NCBI RefSeq assembly: GCF_000264765.2
Contig: NZ_CP006664.1
Coordinates: 2,542,001-2,606,000, forward strand
Length of the DNA stretch: 64,000 nucleotides
Source of the DNA: Edwardsiella anguillarum ET080813
Lineage (GTDB): Bacteria > Pseudomonadota > Gammaproteobacteria > Enterobacterales > Enterobacteriaceae
Direction of reading: 5' to 3'
Each line of letters starts with the position of its first letter. Position 1 is the stretch's first letter. Positions 1-11,334 of this stretch are shown here, one piece after another. Position numbers and translations under genes: made by a program. Below the pieces are notes generated by a model that was given only the letters and a program-made list of their open reading frames with translations, did not search any database and had not been told where the DNA came from.

Positions 1-2050
1 GGCACAGCAGGTGGCGGGCGTGCCACGCCAGCTGGCTGGGCGTATGGCGCAGGAAGTAGTCTGCGCGGCAGCGGCCCCACAGCTGCATCAGTTCCGGTTC
101 GTCGATGTTGTCCATCCGCAGCAGCGCCAGCGCCTGCAGCCGGTGATGGCGTACCCGTTCGCGCATGTCCGGGCTGCTGTGCATACCGCGGCGCAGCTGT
201 TTTTCGCTGGCGAAGAACAGCTCGCGCAGCAGGCTCTGCTTCCAGCTGTTCCACAGGTTTTCGTTGGTCGCGCAGATGTCGGCGACCGTCAGGCAGATCA
301 GATAGCGCAGCCGGGTTTCGCTGTGCACCTCCGCACAGAAGTGGCGAATGACCTCGGGATCCTGAATATCGCGGCGCTGAGCGGTGACCGACATCAGCAG
401 ATGGCAGCGCACCAGCCAGGCCACCAGCTGGGTTTCGCGCGTGTTAAGGCCGTGCAAACGGGCAAACTCCAGCACGTCGTCGGCGCCGAGCAGGGAGTGG
501 TCGCCGCCGCGTCCTTTGGCGATATCGTGGAACAGGGCGGCGAGCAGCAGCAGCTCCGGCTGCGGCAGGCGCGGGTAGAGCTCGACGCACAGCGGGTGGC
601 GCCCATGGTTATCCCGATCGGCAAAGCTCTCCAGCTTGAGCAGCACCCGCATGGTGTGCTCGTCCACGGTGTAGGCGTGGAACAGGTCAAACTGCATCTG
701 GCCGACGATCTTTCCCCACTGCGGCATATAGGCCCACAGGACGCTGTGATGGTGCATGGGCAGCAGCGCGCGTCGCACCGCGCCGGGGTGGCGCAGGATC
801 GCCATGAACAGGCTGCGCGCCTCGGGTAGGGCGCACAGGGGCTGTTTCAGATGGCGGCGCGCGTAGCGCAGCTGACGCAGCGTGGTGGAGTAGATGCCCT
901 CGATCTCCGGATTGCGCGCCATGGCGTAGAACAGGCGCAGAATAATCACCGGATCGTGGCTGAAGGTGTCCGGATCGCGCAGATCGATCAGGGGGCCGCG
1001 CAGCTGGAAGTAGTCATCGAGAATGCGCGGTTTTTCCCGGGTGTCCAGTGCGAGGATCGCCTCATCGAACAGCTGTAACAGCATCTGGTTCAGCTCACGC
1101 ACCCGCCGGGTCATGCGGTAAAACTCTTTCATCATCTTTTCGATGGGCGCGTTGCCTTCGCCCTGATAGCCCAGCAGGCGGGCGACGCTGAGCTGACGAT
1201 CGAACAGCAGGCGGTTGTCGTAGCGGTTGACCACCAGATGCAGGGCGAAGCGGATGCGCCACAGGAAGCTGCGGCATTCGTTCAGCTCGTCGGCCTCGGC
1301 CTCTGTCAGGTAGCCGAAGCCGACCATCTCATCGAGGGAGGTGGCGCCAAAGTGACGATGGGCGACCCACAGCAGGGTGTGAATATCGCGCAGGCCGCCG
1401 GGGCTGGCCTTGATATCCGGCTCCAGATTATAGCTGGTGCCGTGATAGCGCCGGTGGCGCTCGCGCTGTTCGTTCACCTTGGCGTGGTAAAAGCGCGGCG
1501 AGGGCCAGAAGTCATCGCTGAATAGCTGTTTTTGTAACTGGAGAAACAGCGCGACGTCGCCGCTCAGCAGACGGGATTCGATCAGGTTGGTGGCGACGGT
1601 CAGATCGGCCAGCCCCTCGCTCAGGCACTGCGCCAGGGTACGAACGCTGTGGCCAACCTCCAGGCGCAGGTCCCACAGCAGGGTTATCAGCGCGCCAATC
1701 TGCGCCTCCTGCGCCTGCGCCAGCGGCTCGGCGCTGAGCAGCAGCAGGTCGATGTCCGATAGCGGGTGCAGCTCAGCGCGGCCATAGCCGCCGACGGCGA
1801 TCAGCGCCAGGCCGGGCTGGCTGTCGAAGCCGTAGCTGCGCCACAGGCGCACCAGCAGACGGTCGAGATAGTGGGTTCGGGCGGCAACCAGCGACTCGGC
1901 GCTCTCGCCGCGGCGAAAGGCGCCGTCCAGCCAGCGGCGCAGCTGCTCCATGTGGGGCTTCAGCCCGGCGCAGGTCAGCGCGTCGGCGGGGAGGGTGTCC
2001 GGCGATACGGGCGGCAGGGCGTCTGATTCGCCGTGCGATAACTCGGCCAT
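1..2050 (-). CDS. glnD: Bifunctional uridylyltransferase/uridylyl-removing enzyme GlnD (3' part missing)
   Basis: GlnD senses glutamine and adds or removes UMP on the PII protein GlnB in the cytoplasm. The first 683 codons are present; the C-terminal ACT domains lie beyond the window edge. The nucleotidyltransferase motif [17 protein letters not shown] is visible in the N-terminal domain and the HD-domain motif [14 protein letters not shown] further on. The start ATG (complement of 2048-2050) opens [10 protein letters not shown]. It lies downstream of map on the same strand, as in E. coli, but a terminator separates them. Its target gene glnB is at 51220. Identity is certain from sequence; the lost end is only a window effect. 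Confidence 0.96.
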   Translation of the reverse strand, partial: MAELSHGESDALPPVSPDTLPADALTCAGLKPHMEQLRRWLDGAFRRGESAESLVAARTHYLDRLLVRLWRSYGFDSQPGLALIAVGGYGRAELHPLSDIDLLLLSAEPLAQAQEAQIGALITLLWDLRLEVGHSVRTLAQCLSEGLADLTVATNLIESRLLSGDVALFLQLQKQLFSDDFWPSPRFYHAKVNEQRERHRRYHGTSYNLEPDIKASPGGLRDIHTLLWVAHRHFGATSLDEMVGFGYLTEAEADELNECRSFLWRIRFALHLVVNRYDNRLLFDRQLSVARLLGYQGEGNAPIEKMMKEFYRMTRRVRELNQMLLQLFDEAILALDTREKPRILDDYFQLRGPLIDLRDPDTFSHDPVIILRLFYAMARNPEIEGIYSTTLRQLRYARRHLKQPLCALPEARSLFMAILRHPGAVRRALLPMHHHSVLWAYMPQWGKIVGQMQFDLFHAYTVDEHTMRVLLKLESFADRDNHGRHPLCVELYPRLPQPELLLLAALFHDIAKGRGGDHSLLGADDVLEFARLHGLNTRETQLVAWLVRCHLLMSVTAQRRDIQDPEVIRHFCAEVHSETRLRYLICLTVADICATNENLWNSWKQSLLRELFFASEKQLRRGMHSSPDMRERVRHHRLQALALLRMDNIDEPELMQLWGRCRADYFLRHTPSQLAWHARHLLC

Positions 2051-2065
2051 AGGCAGTCCATTGAT

Positions 2066-2089
2066 AAAAAAGCCGGCATAAGCCGGCCT
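2066..2089 (-). terminator. Rho-independent terminator of map
   Basis: On the minus strand a GCCGGC stem with a four-base TTAT loop is followed by six T residues. It lies just after the map stop codon and before the glnD start, so glnD probably needs its own promoter or read-through. Confidence 0.75.
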
Positions 2090-2139
2090 AGGTTATCTGC
2101 GTGCTGCAGTGAGACGCCCCCGCAGGGGCGGGCGCGCAC

Positions 2140-2946
2140 TCACTGGGCGCTCATGTCGTGGGCGATCACCCGCGGTAAATCGTGCTCTTCCTCGCGCAGC
2201 GTCAGGATCTCGCAGCCGCTGTCTGTGACAACGATAGTATGCTCGTACTGCGCGGACAAGCTGCGATCCTTGGTTTTTACCGTCCAGCCGTCCTTCATCA
2301 GGCGGATGCGGTAGTCACCGGCGTTGACCATCGGTTCAATGGTGAACGTCATGCCCGCCTGCAGCACCACGCCGCCGTCGTCGGCATCGTAGTGCAGCAC
2401 CTGCGGCTCTTCGTGGAACACTTCGCCAATGCCATGGCCGCAGTACTCTCGCACCACGGAGAAGCCGTTTTCCTCAACGAATTTCTGAATGGCCTTGCCG
2501 AGGCTGCGCAGACGGATGCCCGGTTTGACCATCTTCAGCGCCAGATACAGACTCTCCTGGGTGATGCGGCACAGGCGCTCGCCGAGGATGGTCGGCTTGC
2601 CAACGATAAACATCTTGGAGGTATCGCCGTGCCAGCCGTCTTTGATCACGGTGACGTCGATATTGACGATATCGCCGTCCTTAAGCGCCTTATCGTCGCT
2701 TGGGATACCGTGGCAGACCACCTCATTGACCGAAATGCAGACGGATTTCGGGTAGCCGTGATAGCCCAGGCAGGCGGAGATGGCGTGCTGTTGCTGTGTG
2801 ATGTACGCATCGCACAGGCGATCCAGCTCGCCGGTGGTGACGCCGGGCACCACGTGCGGGGCGATCATTTCCAGCACCTCGGCGGCCAGGCGGCCAGCGA
2901 TGCGCATTTTTTCGATGTCTTGTGGTGTTTTCAGTGCAATAGCCAT
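2140..2946 (-). CDS. map: Methionine aminopeptidase, type I
   Basis: This cytosolic metalloenzyme removes the initiator methionine from nascent proteins. The protein is 268 residues, close to the 264 of E. coli, and starts MAIALKTPQDIEKMR. An upstream in-frame extension exists but lacks family similarity, so the ATG at 2946 was chosen. The metal-ligand segments are visible: NIDVTVIKDGWHGDTSKMF carries the two aspartates and CGHGIGEVFHEEP carries the histidine region. It is divergent from rpsB across a 336-base spacer that holds the rpsB promoter and leader, as in other enterobacteria. Confidence 0.97.
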   Translation of the reverse strand: MAIALKTPQDIEKMRIAGRLAAEVLEMIAPHVVPGVTTGELDRLCDAYITQQQHAISACLGYHGYPKSVCISVNEVVCHGIPSDDKALKDGDIVNIDVTVIKDGWHGDTSKMFIVGKPTILGERLCRITQESLYLALKMVKPGIRLRSLGKAIQKFVEENGFSVVREYCGHGIGEVFHEEPQVLHYDADDGGVVLQAGMTFTIEPMVNAGDYRIRLMKDGWTVKTKDRSLSAQYEHTIVVTDSGCEILTLREEEHDLPRVIAHDMSAQ

Positions 2947-3066
2947 AGGTATTCTGTCCACGGACGTCGCCGCAGCGACAATGAGAAGCAATGTCTTCTA
3001 TGGTAACAGTCCCGCTACGCCCTGCCAAATGGCAGCAGGGTGGCTGGCTCAAAATGCAACAAAAGG

Positions 3067-3101
3067 TGGAGTCTATCGCGTGTTTATGGTATAAAGCGCG
3101 C
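3067..3101 (+). promoter_or_regulatory. rpsB extended -10 promoter
   Basis: TG-G-TATAAA at 3087-3095 is an extended -10 element with a poor -35. It is followed by a G+C-rich discriminator (GCGCGCC), typical of stringently controlled ribosomal promoters. Transcription would start near 3102. Confidence 0.65.
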
Positions 3102-4008
<907 letters not shown>

Positions 4009-4057
4009 TAAGGACAGCTCGCAGGAGCCCTTATTAACCGGTATTCATATGTTGGTT

Positions 4058-4086
4058 AGGGGGCCTATCATGGCCCCCTTTCTTTG
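4058..4086 (+). terminator. rpsB-tsf intercistronic terminator/attenuator
   Basis: A GGGGGCC stem with a TATCAT loop is followed by TTTCTTT. It lies 50 bases after rpsB and before tsf. A similar element in E. coli lowers tsf expression relative to rpsB. Confidence 0.75.
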
Positions 4087-4170
4087 TGGTCTATTCCGCA
4101 AAGATGTCATCTCTAGAACAATCGTCTGGCGCAGAGGCTCCCTCTGGGCGAGATAACCGAGGAAAATACA

Positions 4171-5028
4171 ATGGCTGAAATTACCGCTTCCCTGGTAAAA
4201 GAACTGCGTGAGCGTACCGGCGCAGGCATGATGGAATGTAAAAAGGCACTGGTTGAAGCTAACGGCGACATCGAGCTGGCCATCGACAACATGCGTAAAT
4301 CCGGCCAGGCCAAAGCGGCCAAGAAAGCCGGCCGTGTTGCCGCTGAAGGCGTGATCCTGACCAAGGTTGCCGCTGACGGTAAATATGGCGTCATCGTTGA
4401 GATGAACTGCGAAACCGACTTCGTTGCCAAAGACGCTGGCTTCAAAGCGTTTGCCGATGAAGTTGCCGCCGCTGCCCTGGCTGACAAAATCATCGATATC
4501 GATACCCTGAAAGCGAAGTTCGAAGAACAGCGTACTCAGCTGGTTGCCAAAATCGGTGAAAACATCAACATCCGTCGCGTGTCTGAACTGACCGGTGACC
4601 TGCTGGGCACCTACAGCCACGGCGCGCGCATCGGCGTTATGGTTGCCGCTACCGGCGCTGACGAAGAGCTGATCAAGCACATCGCCATGCACATCGCCGC
4701 GAGCAAGCCGGAATACGTTAAGCCGGAAGACGTACCGGCAGACGTGGTTGCGCACGAGCACCAGATCCAGCTGGACATCGCCATGCAGTCTGGCAAGCCG
4801 CGCGAAATCGCTGAGAAGATGGTCGAAGGCCGTATGCGTAAGTTCACCGGTGAAGTCTCTCTGACCGGTCAGAGCTTCGTTATGGATCCGAGCAAGACCG
4901 TTGGCCAGCTGCTGAAAGAGCACAACGCTAACGTGACCGGCTTTATCCGCTTCGAAGTAGGCGAAGGCATCGAGAAAGTCGAAACCGACTTCGCTGCAGA
5001 AGTTGCCGCGATGTCTAAAGGGGCCTAA
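4171..5028 (+). CDS. tsf: Elongation factor Ts
   Basis: EF-Ts exchanges GDP for GTP on EF-Tu during translation. The protein is 285 residues against 283 in E. coli. The N-terminal signature [16 protein letters not shown] and the core segment [13 protein letters not shown] are present. A GAGG ribosome site precedes the ATG. Codon use is as biased as in rpsB, fitting high expression. It is followed by a strong terminator. Confidence 0.99.
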   Translation: MAEITASLVKELRERTGAGMMECKKALVEANGDIELAIDNMRKSGQAKAAKKAGRVAAEGVILTKVAADGKYGVIVEMNCETDFVAKDAGFKAFADEVAAAALADKIIDIDTLKAKFEEQRTQLVAKIGENINIRRVSELTGDLLGTYSHGARIGVMVAATGADEELIKHIAMHIAASKPEYVKPEDVPADVVAHEHQIQLDIAMQSGKPREIAEKMVEGRMRKFTGEVSLTGQSFVMDPSKTVGQLLKEHNANVTGFIRFEVGEGIEKVETDFAAEVAAMSKGA

Positions 5029-5040
5029 TCCCCTTTGACG

Positions 5041-5070
5041 ACAGAGCCGCCGTGAGGCGGTTCTGTTTTA
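5041..5070 (+). terminator. tsf terminator
   Basis: An ACAG-A-GCCGCC stem with a GTGA loop and GGCGG-TT-CTGT partner is followed by TTTTA. It closes the rpsB-tsf operon ahead of the independently transcribed pyrH. Confidence 0.8.
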
Positions 5071-5167
5071 TCCGGCCAGACTTACTTCAATGAGCGGTCA
5101 GGGGCGCAGACCGTACATTGAAATACCTCCGACTAATTAATTGACTGTTTCTTAGGACTCAAACACC

Positions 5168-5893
5168 ATGGCTACCAATTCCAAACCCGTTTACCAGCGT
5201 ATTCTGCTTAAGCTGAGCGGCGAAGCTCTGCAAGGCTCAGAAGGTTTTGGCATCGATGCGAGCGTGCTGGACCGCATGGCGCAGGAGGTCAAAGAGCTGG
5301 TTGAATTAGGCGTGCAGGTGGGCGTGGTGATTGGCGGTGGCAACCTGTTCCGCGGCGCCGGTCTGGCGCAGGCGGGGATGAACCGAGTGGTCGGCGACCA
5401 CATGGGGATGCTGGCGACGGTGATGAACGGCCTGGCGATGCGCGATGCGCTGCACCGTGCCTATGTCAACGCCCGTCTGATGTCGGCCATTCCGCTGAAC
5501 GGCGTATGTGACAACTACAGCTGGGCGGAGGCGATCAGCCTGCTGCGCAACAACCGCGTCGTGATTTTCTCCGCCGGCACCGGTAATCCGTTCTTTACCA
5601 CCGACTCCGCCGCCTGTCTGCGCGGGATCGAAATCGAAGCCGACGTCGTGCTGAAGGCGACCAAGGTGGACGGCGTCTATTCGGCCGATCCGATGAAAAA
5701 TCCGGACGCCACGCTGTATGAACAGCTGAGCTATCAGGATGTGTTGGAGAAAGAGCTGAAGGTGATGGATCTGGCCGCCTTCACTCTGGCGCGCGATCAT
5801 AATCTCCCGATCCGCGTGTTTAACATGAATAAGCCGGGTGCGCTGCGTCGCGTCGTGATGGGCGAACAAGAAGGTACGCTGATCACCAAATAA
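5168..5893 (+). CDS. pyrH: Uridylate (UMP) kinase
   Basis: This hexameric cytosolic kinase of the amino acid kinase fold converts UMP to UDP using ATP. It has 241 residues, the E. coli length. The phosphate-binding motifs [10 protein letters not shown] and [13 protein letters not shown] are near the N-terminus, and [17 protein letters not shown] forms the UMP site. It stands alone between the tsf terminator and frr. A U-less hairpin at 5914-5932 follows it. Confidence 0.98.
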   Translation: MATNSKPVYQRILLKLSGEALQGSEGFGIDASVLDRMAQEVKELVELGVQVGVVIGGGNLFRGAGLAQAGMNRVVGDHMGMLATVMNGLAMRDALHRAYVNARLMSAIPLNGVCDNYSWAEAISLLRNNRVVIFSAGTGNPFFTTDSAACLRGIEIEADVVLKATKVDGVYSADPMKNPDATLYEQLSYQDVLEKELKVMDLAAFTLARDHNLPIRVFNMNKPGALRRVVMGEQEGTLITK

Positions 5894-5951
5894 TGCGCTG
5901 CGTGCATGCGGAACAGCCGGCACGTCCGGCTGCCGTATTGCGCCGGTCGCA

Positions 5952-5981
5952 TTGAAAAACGCTTGGCCTTTGGTGCACAAT
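5952..5981 (+). promoter_or_regulatory. Candidate frr promoter
   Basis: TTGAAA (5952-5957) and CACAAT (5976-5981) are 18 bases apart, 40 to 70 bases before the frr start. This is a by-eye match only. Confidence 0.4.
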
Positions 5982-6023
5982 TCACTCTACTAACCACAAC
6001 CACCGTTTTCAAGGGTTCGCAAC

Positions 6024-6581
6024 GTGATCAACGAAATCAGAAAAGATGCCGAAACGCGCATGGACAAATGCGTCGAGTCATTCAAGGGCAATATCAGCAA
6101 AATCCGCACCGGCCGTGCACATCCCAACCTGCTCGATGGCATTCAGGTTGAGTACTACGGCACCGCGACGCCGTTGCGTCAGCTGGCCAACATCGTTGCG
6201 GAAGACTCCCGTACGCTGGCCCTGACCGTATTCGATCGCAGCATGTCCGGGGCTATCGAAAAAGCCATCCTGACCTCCGATCTGGGCCTGAATCCCGCCT
6301 CTGCCGGCACCGTGATCCGCGTTCCGCTGCCGCCGCTGACGGAAGAACGCCGTAAGGATCTGATCAAGCTGGTACGCTCTGAGGCCGAATCTGGCCGCGT
6401 TTCCGTGCGTAACGTACGCCGCGACGCCAATGATAAGGTGAAGGCGCTGCTGAAAGACAAAGAGATCAGCGAAGACGAAGATCGCAAGTCTCAGGACGAG
6501 ATCCAGAAGATCACCGACCTGATGATCAAAAAGATCGATGCGGCGCTGGCTGACAAAGAAAAAGAGCTGATGGATTTCTAA
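6024..6581 (+). CDS. frr: Ribosome recycling factor
   Basis: RRF splits post-termination ribosomes together with EF-G. The length of 185 residues equals E. coli RRF. The start is GTG ([18 protein letters not shown]). Typical segments are [15 protein letters not shown] and the helix-rich C-terminus ending in EKELMDF. It lies between pyrH and dxr, as in E. coli, and ends before a good terminator hairpin. Confidence 0.98.
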   Translation: MINEIRKDAETRMDKCVESFKGNISKIRTGRAHPNLLDGIQVEYYGTATPLRQLANIVAEDSRTLALTVFDRSMSGAIEKAILTSDLGLNPASAGTVIRVPLPPLTEERRKDLIKLVRSEAESGRVSVRNVRRDANDKVKALLKDKEISEDEDRKSQDEIQKITDLMIKKIDAALADKEKELMDF

Positions 6582-6683
6582 TCCCGCCGCGGCAGCGGCA
6601 TCCCCCTGGGGCGGCGCCATGCGCGCCGGCCGCTGCGCAGCACCTCTGCGGTGGGCGCTCTCCTCGCCTGCCGTTTCGGGAAT

Positions 6684-6708
6684 AAGCGTCGCTTCGGCGG
6701 CGCTTTTG
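6684..6708 (+). terminator. frr terminator
   Basis: The stem AAGCG-T-CGC pairs with GCG-G-CGCTT across a TTCG tetraloop and runs into TTTT. It lies about 100 bases after frr. Confidence 0.7.
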
Positions 6709-6814
6709 TTTGTGCGCCGCCAGTGCGCCTTGGCGACGGCGCAAAATTCGCTGGGGAGGTGCGCTGGCTTAGCGTATCCTGTAGCGATTTGACCCAGTAA
6801 TTCAGAGTATCCTC

Positions 6815-8014
6815 ATGAAGACGCTGACCATTTTAGGTTCAACCGGCTCCATCGGCACCAGTACGCTGGCGGTGGTGCGGGCCAATCCCGGCGCGTTCCG
6901 CGTGGTGGCACTGGTGGCAGGCAAGAACGTTGATGTCATGCTGCAGCAGTGCCGTGAATTCTCCCCCCGCTATGTCTGCATGGCCAATGAAGGCGCCGCC
7001 GCCACGCTGCGCCAGCGCCTGTTCGAGTGCGGCCTTGGCGCGATTGCCGTGATGAGCGGGGAGCACGCCGCCTGTGAGCTCGCTGCCCTGGATGAGGTCG
7101 ATCAGGTGATGGCGGCGATCGTCGGCGCCGCGGGCCTGCTGCCGACGCTGGCGGCGATCCGGGCCAACAAACGGGTGCTGCTGGCCAACAAAGAGGCCCT
7201 GGTGACCTGCGGGCGTCTGTTTATGGAGGCGCTGTCCCACAGCCAGGCGCAGCTGCTGCCTATCGACAGTGAACACAACGCCATTTTTCAGAGCCTGCCG
7301 ACGGCGGTACAGCAGCAGCTGGGCTTTGCCAGCCTGCGTGAGCACGGGGTGACCCGTATCGTGCTGACCGGCTCCGGCGGTCCGCTGCGTCAGCTGCCGC
7401 TGGCGGATTTTGATGCCGTCACGCCGGCGCAGGCCTGCGCGCATCCCAACTGGTCTATGGGGCGCAAGATCTCCGTCGACTCCGCCACCATGATGAATAA
7501 AGGGCTGGAGTATATTGAGGCGCGCTGGCTGTTCAACGCCTCGGCGGAGGAGATGGAGGTGATCGTTCACCCGCAGTCGGTGATCCACTCCATGGTGCGC
7601 TATCGGGACGGCAGCGTGATTGCCCAGCTGGGGAATCCGGACATGTGTACGCCGATCGCCCATGCTATGGCCTATCCCGACCGCGCGCCGAGCGGCGTTG
7701 AGCCGCTGGATTTCTGCCGCCTGGGCTCGCTGAGCTTTGAGGCGCCGGATATGGCGCGTTACCCCTGTCTGCAGCTGGCTATCGAGGCGTTTGCCGAGGG
7801 GCAGGCGGCGACGACGGCGCTGAATGCGGCGAATGAAATTGCGGTTGCCGCCTTTCTGGATGGGCGTCTACGCTTTACTGACATCGCCCGGCTGAACCGC
7901 GGCGTGGTGGAGCAGCTGCGCTGCGCTGAGCCGGACTGCGTTGAGGCGGTGCTGGCGATTGATAGCGCTGCCCGCCAGGCAGCCCAGACGCTGAGCGCGC
8001 GTTTTTCCCGCTAA
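6815..8014 (+). CDS. dxr: 1-deoxy-D-xylulose 5-phosphate reductoisomerase
   Basis: Dxr (IspC) converts DXP to MEP with NADPH, the committed step of the non-mevalonate isoprenoid pathway. The protein has 399 residues, one more than E. coli. The NADPH motif [12 protein letters not shown] is at the N-terminus, and the metal/substrate segments [13 protein letters not shown] and [13 protein letters not shown] are intact. It precedes uppS, which consumes isoprenoid precursors. A terminator-like hairpin separates the two. Confidence 0.98.
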   Translation: MKTLTILGSTGSIGTSTLAVVRANPGAFRVVALVAGKNVDVMLQQCREFSPRYVCMANEGAAATLRQRLFECGLGAIAVMSGEHAACELAALDEVDQVMAAIVGAAGLLPTLAAIRANKRVLLANKEALVTCGRLFMEALSHSQAQLLPIDSEHNAIFQSLPTAVQQQLGFASLREHGVTRIVLTGSGGPLRQLPLADFDAVTPAQACAHPNWSMGRKISVDSATMMNKGLEYIEARWLFNASAEEMEVIVHPQSVIHSMVRYRDGSVIAQLGNPDMCTPIAHAMAYPDRAPSGVEPLDFCRLGSLSFEAPDMARYPCLQLAIEAFAEGQAATTALNAANEIAVAAFLDGRLRFTDIARLNRGVVEQLRCAEPDCVEAVLAIDSAARQAAQTLSARFSR

Positions 8015-8180
8015 ATTTGCCCGGCCGGGTGCGCTGATTTGTGGCGCTAACGGCATGATGATATAGTCTGCGCCAGTTTTTTGCGCGTGCGCCGCAAAAA
8101 GAACGGCGTGAGGGCGGGGAATGATCCCCCCGCTCGCCGGCGTCGGGTGTGCGCGGCAGTCTGAGTTGAGATGATTGGGG

Positions 8181-8206
8181 GGCCGTGCTGATTCACGGCC
8201 TTATTT
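8181..8206 (+). terminator. Hairpin between dxr and uppS
   Basis: GGCCGT and ACGGCC pair across an eight-base loop and are followed by TTATTTA. It is a modest terminator about 90 bases before the uppS start. Confidence 0.5.
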
Positions 8207-8297
8207 ACGCAGGAGTGACCGTCGCCGCAGGACTGCGCGCGGCGGGATGGACACGTTGAGGCCGCCCTGCTGGCTTGTTGAGGAAAAATTTACACGT

Positions 8298-9059
8298 ATG
8301 TCATCCACACAACCAACTGTGATGAGCGACGCTGCCTCTGTTCCCCGGCATGTTGCGATTATCATGGACGGCAACGGCCGCTGGGCCAAACGTCAGGGTA
8401 AAATGCGTGTATTCGGACATAAGGCCGGCGTTAAGTCGGTGCGCTGTGCGGTGCGTTTCGCTGTCACCCGGGGAATTCGGGCGCTGACGCTGTATGCCTT
8501 TAGCAGCGAAAACTGGAATCGGCCGCAGCAGGAAGTGTCGGCGCTGATGGAGTTATTTGTCCGTGCACTGGATAGTGAAGTCAAACGACTGCATAAGCAT
8601 CAGGTGCGGCTGAAGGTGATCGGTGATATCAGCCGCTTTAGCCCGCGCTTACAGGAGCGTATTCGTCGCTCAGAGCAGATGACCGCCGAGAATACCGGCC
8701 TGACACTGAACATCGCCGCCAACTACGGTGGGCGCTGGGATATCGTTCAGGGGGTGAAAACGCTGGCAGAGCAGGTGCGTCAGGGGACGCTGCTGCCGGA
8801 GGCGATCACGGAGTCAATGCTGGGTGAGCAGATCTGCCTGCATGAACAGGATGCCGTGGATTTAGTTATCCGTACCGGAGGCGAGCATCGGGTCAGTAAC
8901 TTTCTGCTGTGGCAAATTGCCTATTCAGAATTTTATTTTACTGACGTGCTGTGGCCTGATTTTGATGAAACAACCTTTGAAGGTGCACTGAATGCATTTG
9001 CACAACGCGAGCGTCGCTTCGGGGGAACGACACCTATCAACGCAACCGATGCGTCATAG
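8298..9059 (+). CDS. uppS: Undecaprenyl diphosphate synthase
   Basis: This cis-prenyltransferase makes the C55 lipid carrier for peptidoglycan and O-antigen. From the ATG at 8298 the protein is 253 residues, the E. coli length. A longer in-frame reading to 8175 has no family similarity. The catalytic motif HVAIIMDGNGRWAK and the late motif DLVIRTGGEHR are present. The cdsA start follows after nine bases, so it opens the operon uppS-cdsA-rseP-bamA. Confidence 0.97.
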   Translation: MSSTQPTVMSDAASVPRHVAIIMDGNGRWAKRQGKMRVFGHKAGVKSVRCAVRFAVTRGIRALTLYAFSSENWNRPQQEVSALMELFVRALDSEVKRLHKHQVRLKVIGDISRFSPRLQERIRRSEQMTAENTGLTLNIAANYGGRWDIVQGVKTLAEQVRQGTLLPEAITESMLGEQICLHEQDAVDLVIRTGGEHRVSNFLLWQIAYSEFYFTDVLWPDFDETTFEGALNAFAQRERRFGGTTPINATDAS

Positions 9060-9068
9060 GGGGAACTT

Positions 9069-9926
9069 TTGCTGAAGTCGCGCATTATTACTGCATTAAT
9101 TTTGGTCCCGGTGGTGATTGCCGCCCTGTTCTTGCTGCCGCCGCTGGGATTCTCGCTGGTGACGCTCGCCGTCTGTATGCTGGCCGCCTGGGAGTGGGGA
9201 CAGCTGGCCGGTTTCGCCAGCCGCAATCAGCGTATCTGGGGCGCCGTGATCTGTGGGCTGGTGCTGGCCGCCATGCTGCTGGGGATGCCCGAGTTCACCC
9301 GCAGCGTGCATCTGCCGCTGATCGCCGGCTCGCTGTGGACTGCCGCCGTCTGGTGGATTGTGGCGCTGGCGCTGGTGTTTTTTTACCCTCGCTCGGCCGG
9401 CTGGTGGCGTCACTCGCGTGCGCTGAAGGTACTGTTTGGCATCGTCACCATTCTGCCCTTCTTCTGGGGGATGGTGGCGCTGCGTCAGTATGGCTATGAG
9501 GCTAACCATTATCGCGGCGCCTGGTGGCTGCTGTATGTCATGTTCCTGGTATGGGGAGCCGACTCCGGCGCCTATATCTTTGGCAAGCTGTTCGGCAAGA
9601 ACAAGCTGGCGCCGAAGGTGTCGCCGGGGAAAACTTGGGAAGGATTGATCGGCGGGCTGATGACCTCTGCGCTGATCTCGTGGCTGTTTGGGCGCTATGC
9701 GCCGCTGGATGTCGATGTCCGCGTGCTGTTGGTCTGCTCAGTCATCGCCGCGCTGGCCTCTGTGCTGGGCGATCTGACGGAGAGCATGTTCAAGCGCGAG
9801 GCGGGTATTAAGGACAGTAGCCACCTGATCCCCGGCCACGGCGGCGTACTGGATCGCATCGATAGTCTGACGGCGGCGGTGCCGGTATTTGCCTGCCTGA
9901 TGCTGTTGGTTTTTGGCCAGGCCTAA
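9069..9926 (+). CDS. cdsA: Phosphatidate cytidylyltransferase
   Basis: CdsA makes CDP-diacylglycerol from phosphatidic acid and CTP in the inner membrane. The start is TTG (MLKSRIITALILV), as in E. coli, giving the same 285 residues. Several hydrophobic helices are evident. The C-terminal family signature SMFKREAGIKDSSHLIPGHG is complete. It is tightly packed between uppS and rseP. Confidence 0.97.
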   Translation: MLKSRIITALILVPVVIAALFLLPPLGFSLVTLAVCMLAAWEWGQLAGFASRNQRIWGAVICGLVLAAMLLGMPEFTRSVHLPLIAGSLWTAAVWWIVALALVFFYPRSAGWWRHSRALKVLFGIVTILPFFWGMVALRQYGYEANHYRGAWWLLYVMFLVWGADSGAYIFGKLFGKNKLAPKVSPGKTWEGLIGGLMTSALISWLFGRYAPLDVDVRVLLVCSVIAALASVLGDLTESMFKREAGIKDSSHLIPGHGGVLDRIDSLTAAVPVFACLMLLVFGQA

Positions 9927-9944
9927 ACGGGTAAGGGAGGAGCG

Positions 9945-11300
9945 ATGGGTGGCATCCTATGGAGTGTACTGGCGTTCTTGGTGGCGCTGGGCGTACTGAT
10001 CACGGTACATGAGTTTGGCCACTTCTGGGTCGCGCGCCGCTGCGGCGTGCGGGTCGAGCGTTTCTCCATCGGCTTTGGCAAGGCGCTGTGGCGGCGGGTC
10101 GATCGTCAGGGGACCGAATACGTGGTCGCGGCGATCCCGCTGGGTGGCTATGTCAAAATGCTGGATGAGCGGGTCGAGAGCGTGGCGCCGGAGTGGCGCC
10201 ACCAGGCGTTCAATAACAAGAGCGTGCTGCAGCGCGCCGCGATCGTCAGCGCCGGTCCCATCGCCAACTTCGTGTTTGCCATCATCGCCTACTGGCTGGT
10301 CTTCGTCATCGGGGTGCCCAGCGTGCGTCCGGTGATCGCCGATGTGACCCCGGATTCTATCGCCGCCGCCGCCCATATTACGCCGGGAATGGAACTGAAG
10401 TCCGTTGACGGTGTCGATACTCCGGACTGGGAGTCCGTTCGACTGGCGCTGGTGGGGCAGATCGGCGACGGCAGCACCACGCTCGGCGTGGGGCCGTTTG
10501 GCAGCCACCTGGTGAGTGAAAAGACCCTGGACCTGCGCCGCTGGCAGTTTGATCCCGAGCGTCAGGACCCGGTCGTCTCGCTGGGGATTATCCCGCGTGG
10601 CCCGACCATTGAGCCGGTGCTGGCGGAGATACAAAAGGGGTCGGCGGCGCAGAAAGCAGGTTTACAAGTAGGGGACAGGATAGTTAAAGTCAATGGCGTC
10701 CCAATACGCGGCTGGCGTGATTTTGCGTTGCAGATCCGCGATAATCCCGACCGCGCGCTGGCACTGGATGTCGAGCGGGCGGGGCAGCCGGCGTCACTGA
10801 CGCTGACGCCGGAGAGCCGGCGCGTGTCGCGCGGGCTGACCGAAGGCTTTGCTGGCGTGGTTCCGCAGGTAATCCCGCTGCCGGAGGAGTATCAAACCAT
10901 TCGCCAGTATGGGCCGTTCGTGGCACTGTATCAGGCGACGGACAAGACCTGGCAGCTGATGAAGCTGACGGTCTCCATGCTGGGTAAACTGATTACCGGT
11001 GATGTAAAGTTGAACAATCTGGGCGGCCCTATCTCCATAGCACAGGGAGCGGGGGCGTCAGCTGAGTATGGCTTGGTGTATTACCTGATGTTTTTGGCGC
11101 TGATCAGCGTCAATCTGGGGATCATCAACCTGTTTCCTTTACCGGTTCTTGATGGGGGACATCTGCTGTTTCTTGCGCTGGAAAAGCTCAAGGGCGGTCC
11201 GGTGTCCGAACGGGTTCAGGCTTTCGGCTATCGCATTGGCGTGATTTTGCTGATGCTGTTTATGGGGCTTGCACTTTTCAATGATTTCTCGCGGCTGTAA
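9945..11300 (+). CDS. rseP: Intramembrane zinc protease RseP (site-2 protease)
   Basis: RseP cleaves the anti-sigma factor RseA after DegS, releasing sigma-E, and also degrades remnant signal peptides. It is an inner-membrane protein of 451 residues. The HEXXH zinc motif is at residues 22-26 (VHEFGH) and the third-ligand segment [11 protein letters not shown] is near residue 400. Two PDZ domains lie between them; [17 protein letters not shown] belongs to the second. It precedes bamA, tying envelope stress sensing to outer-membrane protein assembly. Confidence 0.98.
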   Translation: MGGILWSVLAFLVALGVLITVHEFGHFWVARRCGVRVERFSIGFGKALWRRVDRQGTEYVVAAIPLGGYVKMLDERVESVAPEWRHQAFNNKSVLQRAAIVSAGPIANFVFAIIAYWLVFVIGVPSVRPVIADVTPDSIAAAAHITPGMELKSVDGVDTPDWESVRLALVGQIGDGSTTLGVGPFGSHLVSEKTLDLRRWQFDPERQDPVVSLGIIPRGPTIEPVLAEIQKGSAAQKAGLQVGDRIVKVNGVPIRGWRDFALQIRDNPDRALALDVERAGQPASLTLTPESRRVSRGLTEGFAGVVPQVIPLPEEYQTIRQYGPFVALYQATDKTWQLMKLTVSMLGKLITGDVKLNNLGGPISIAQGAGASAEYGLVYYLMFLALISVNLGIINLFPLPVLDGGHLLFLALEKLKGGPVSERVQAFGYRIGVILLMLFMGLALFNDFSRL

Positions 11301-11334
11301 TGGGCGGGATTGTTAGGAAGAACGCATAACAACG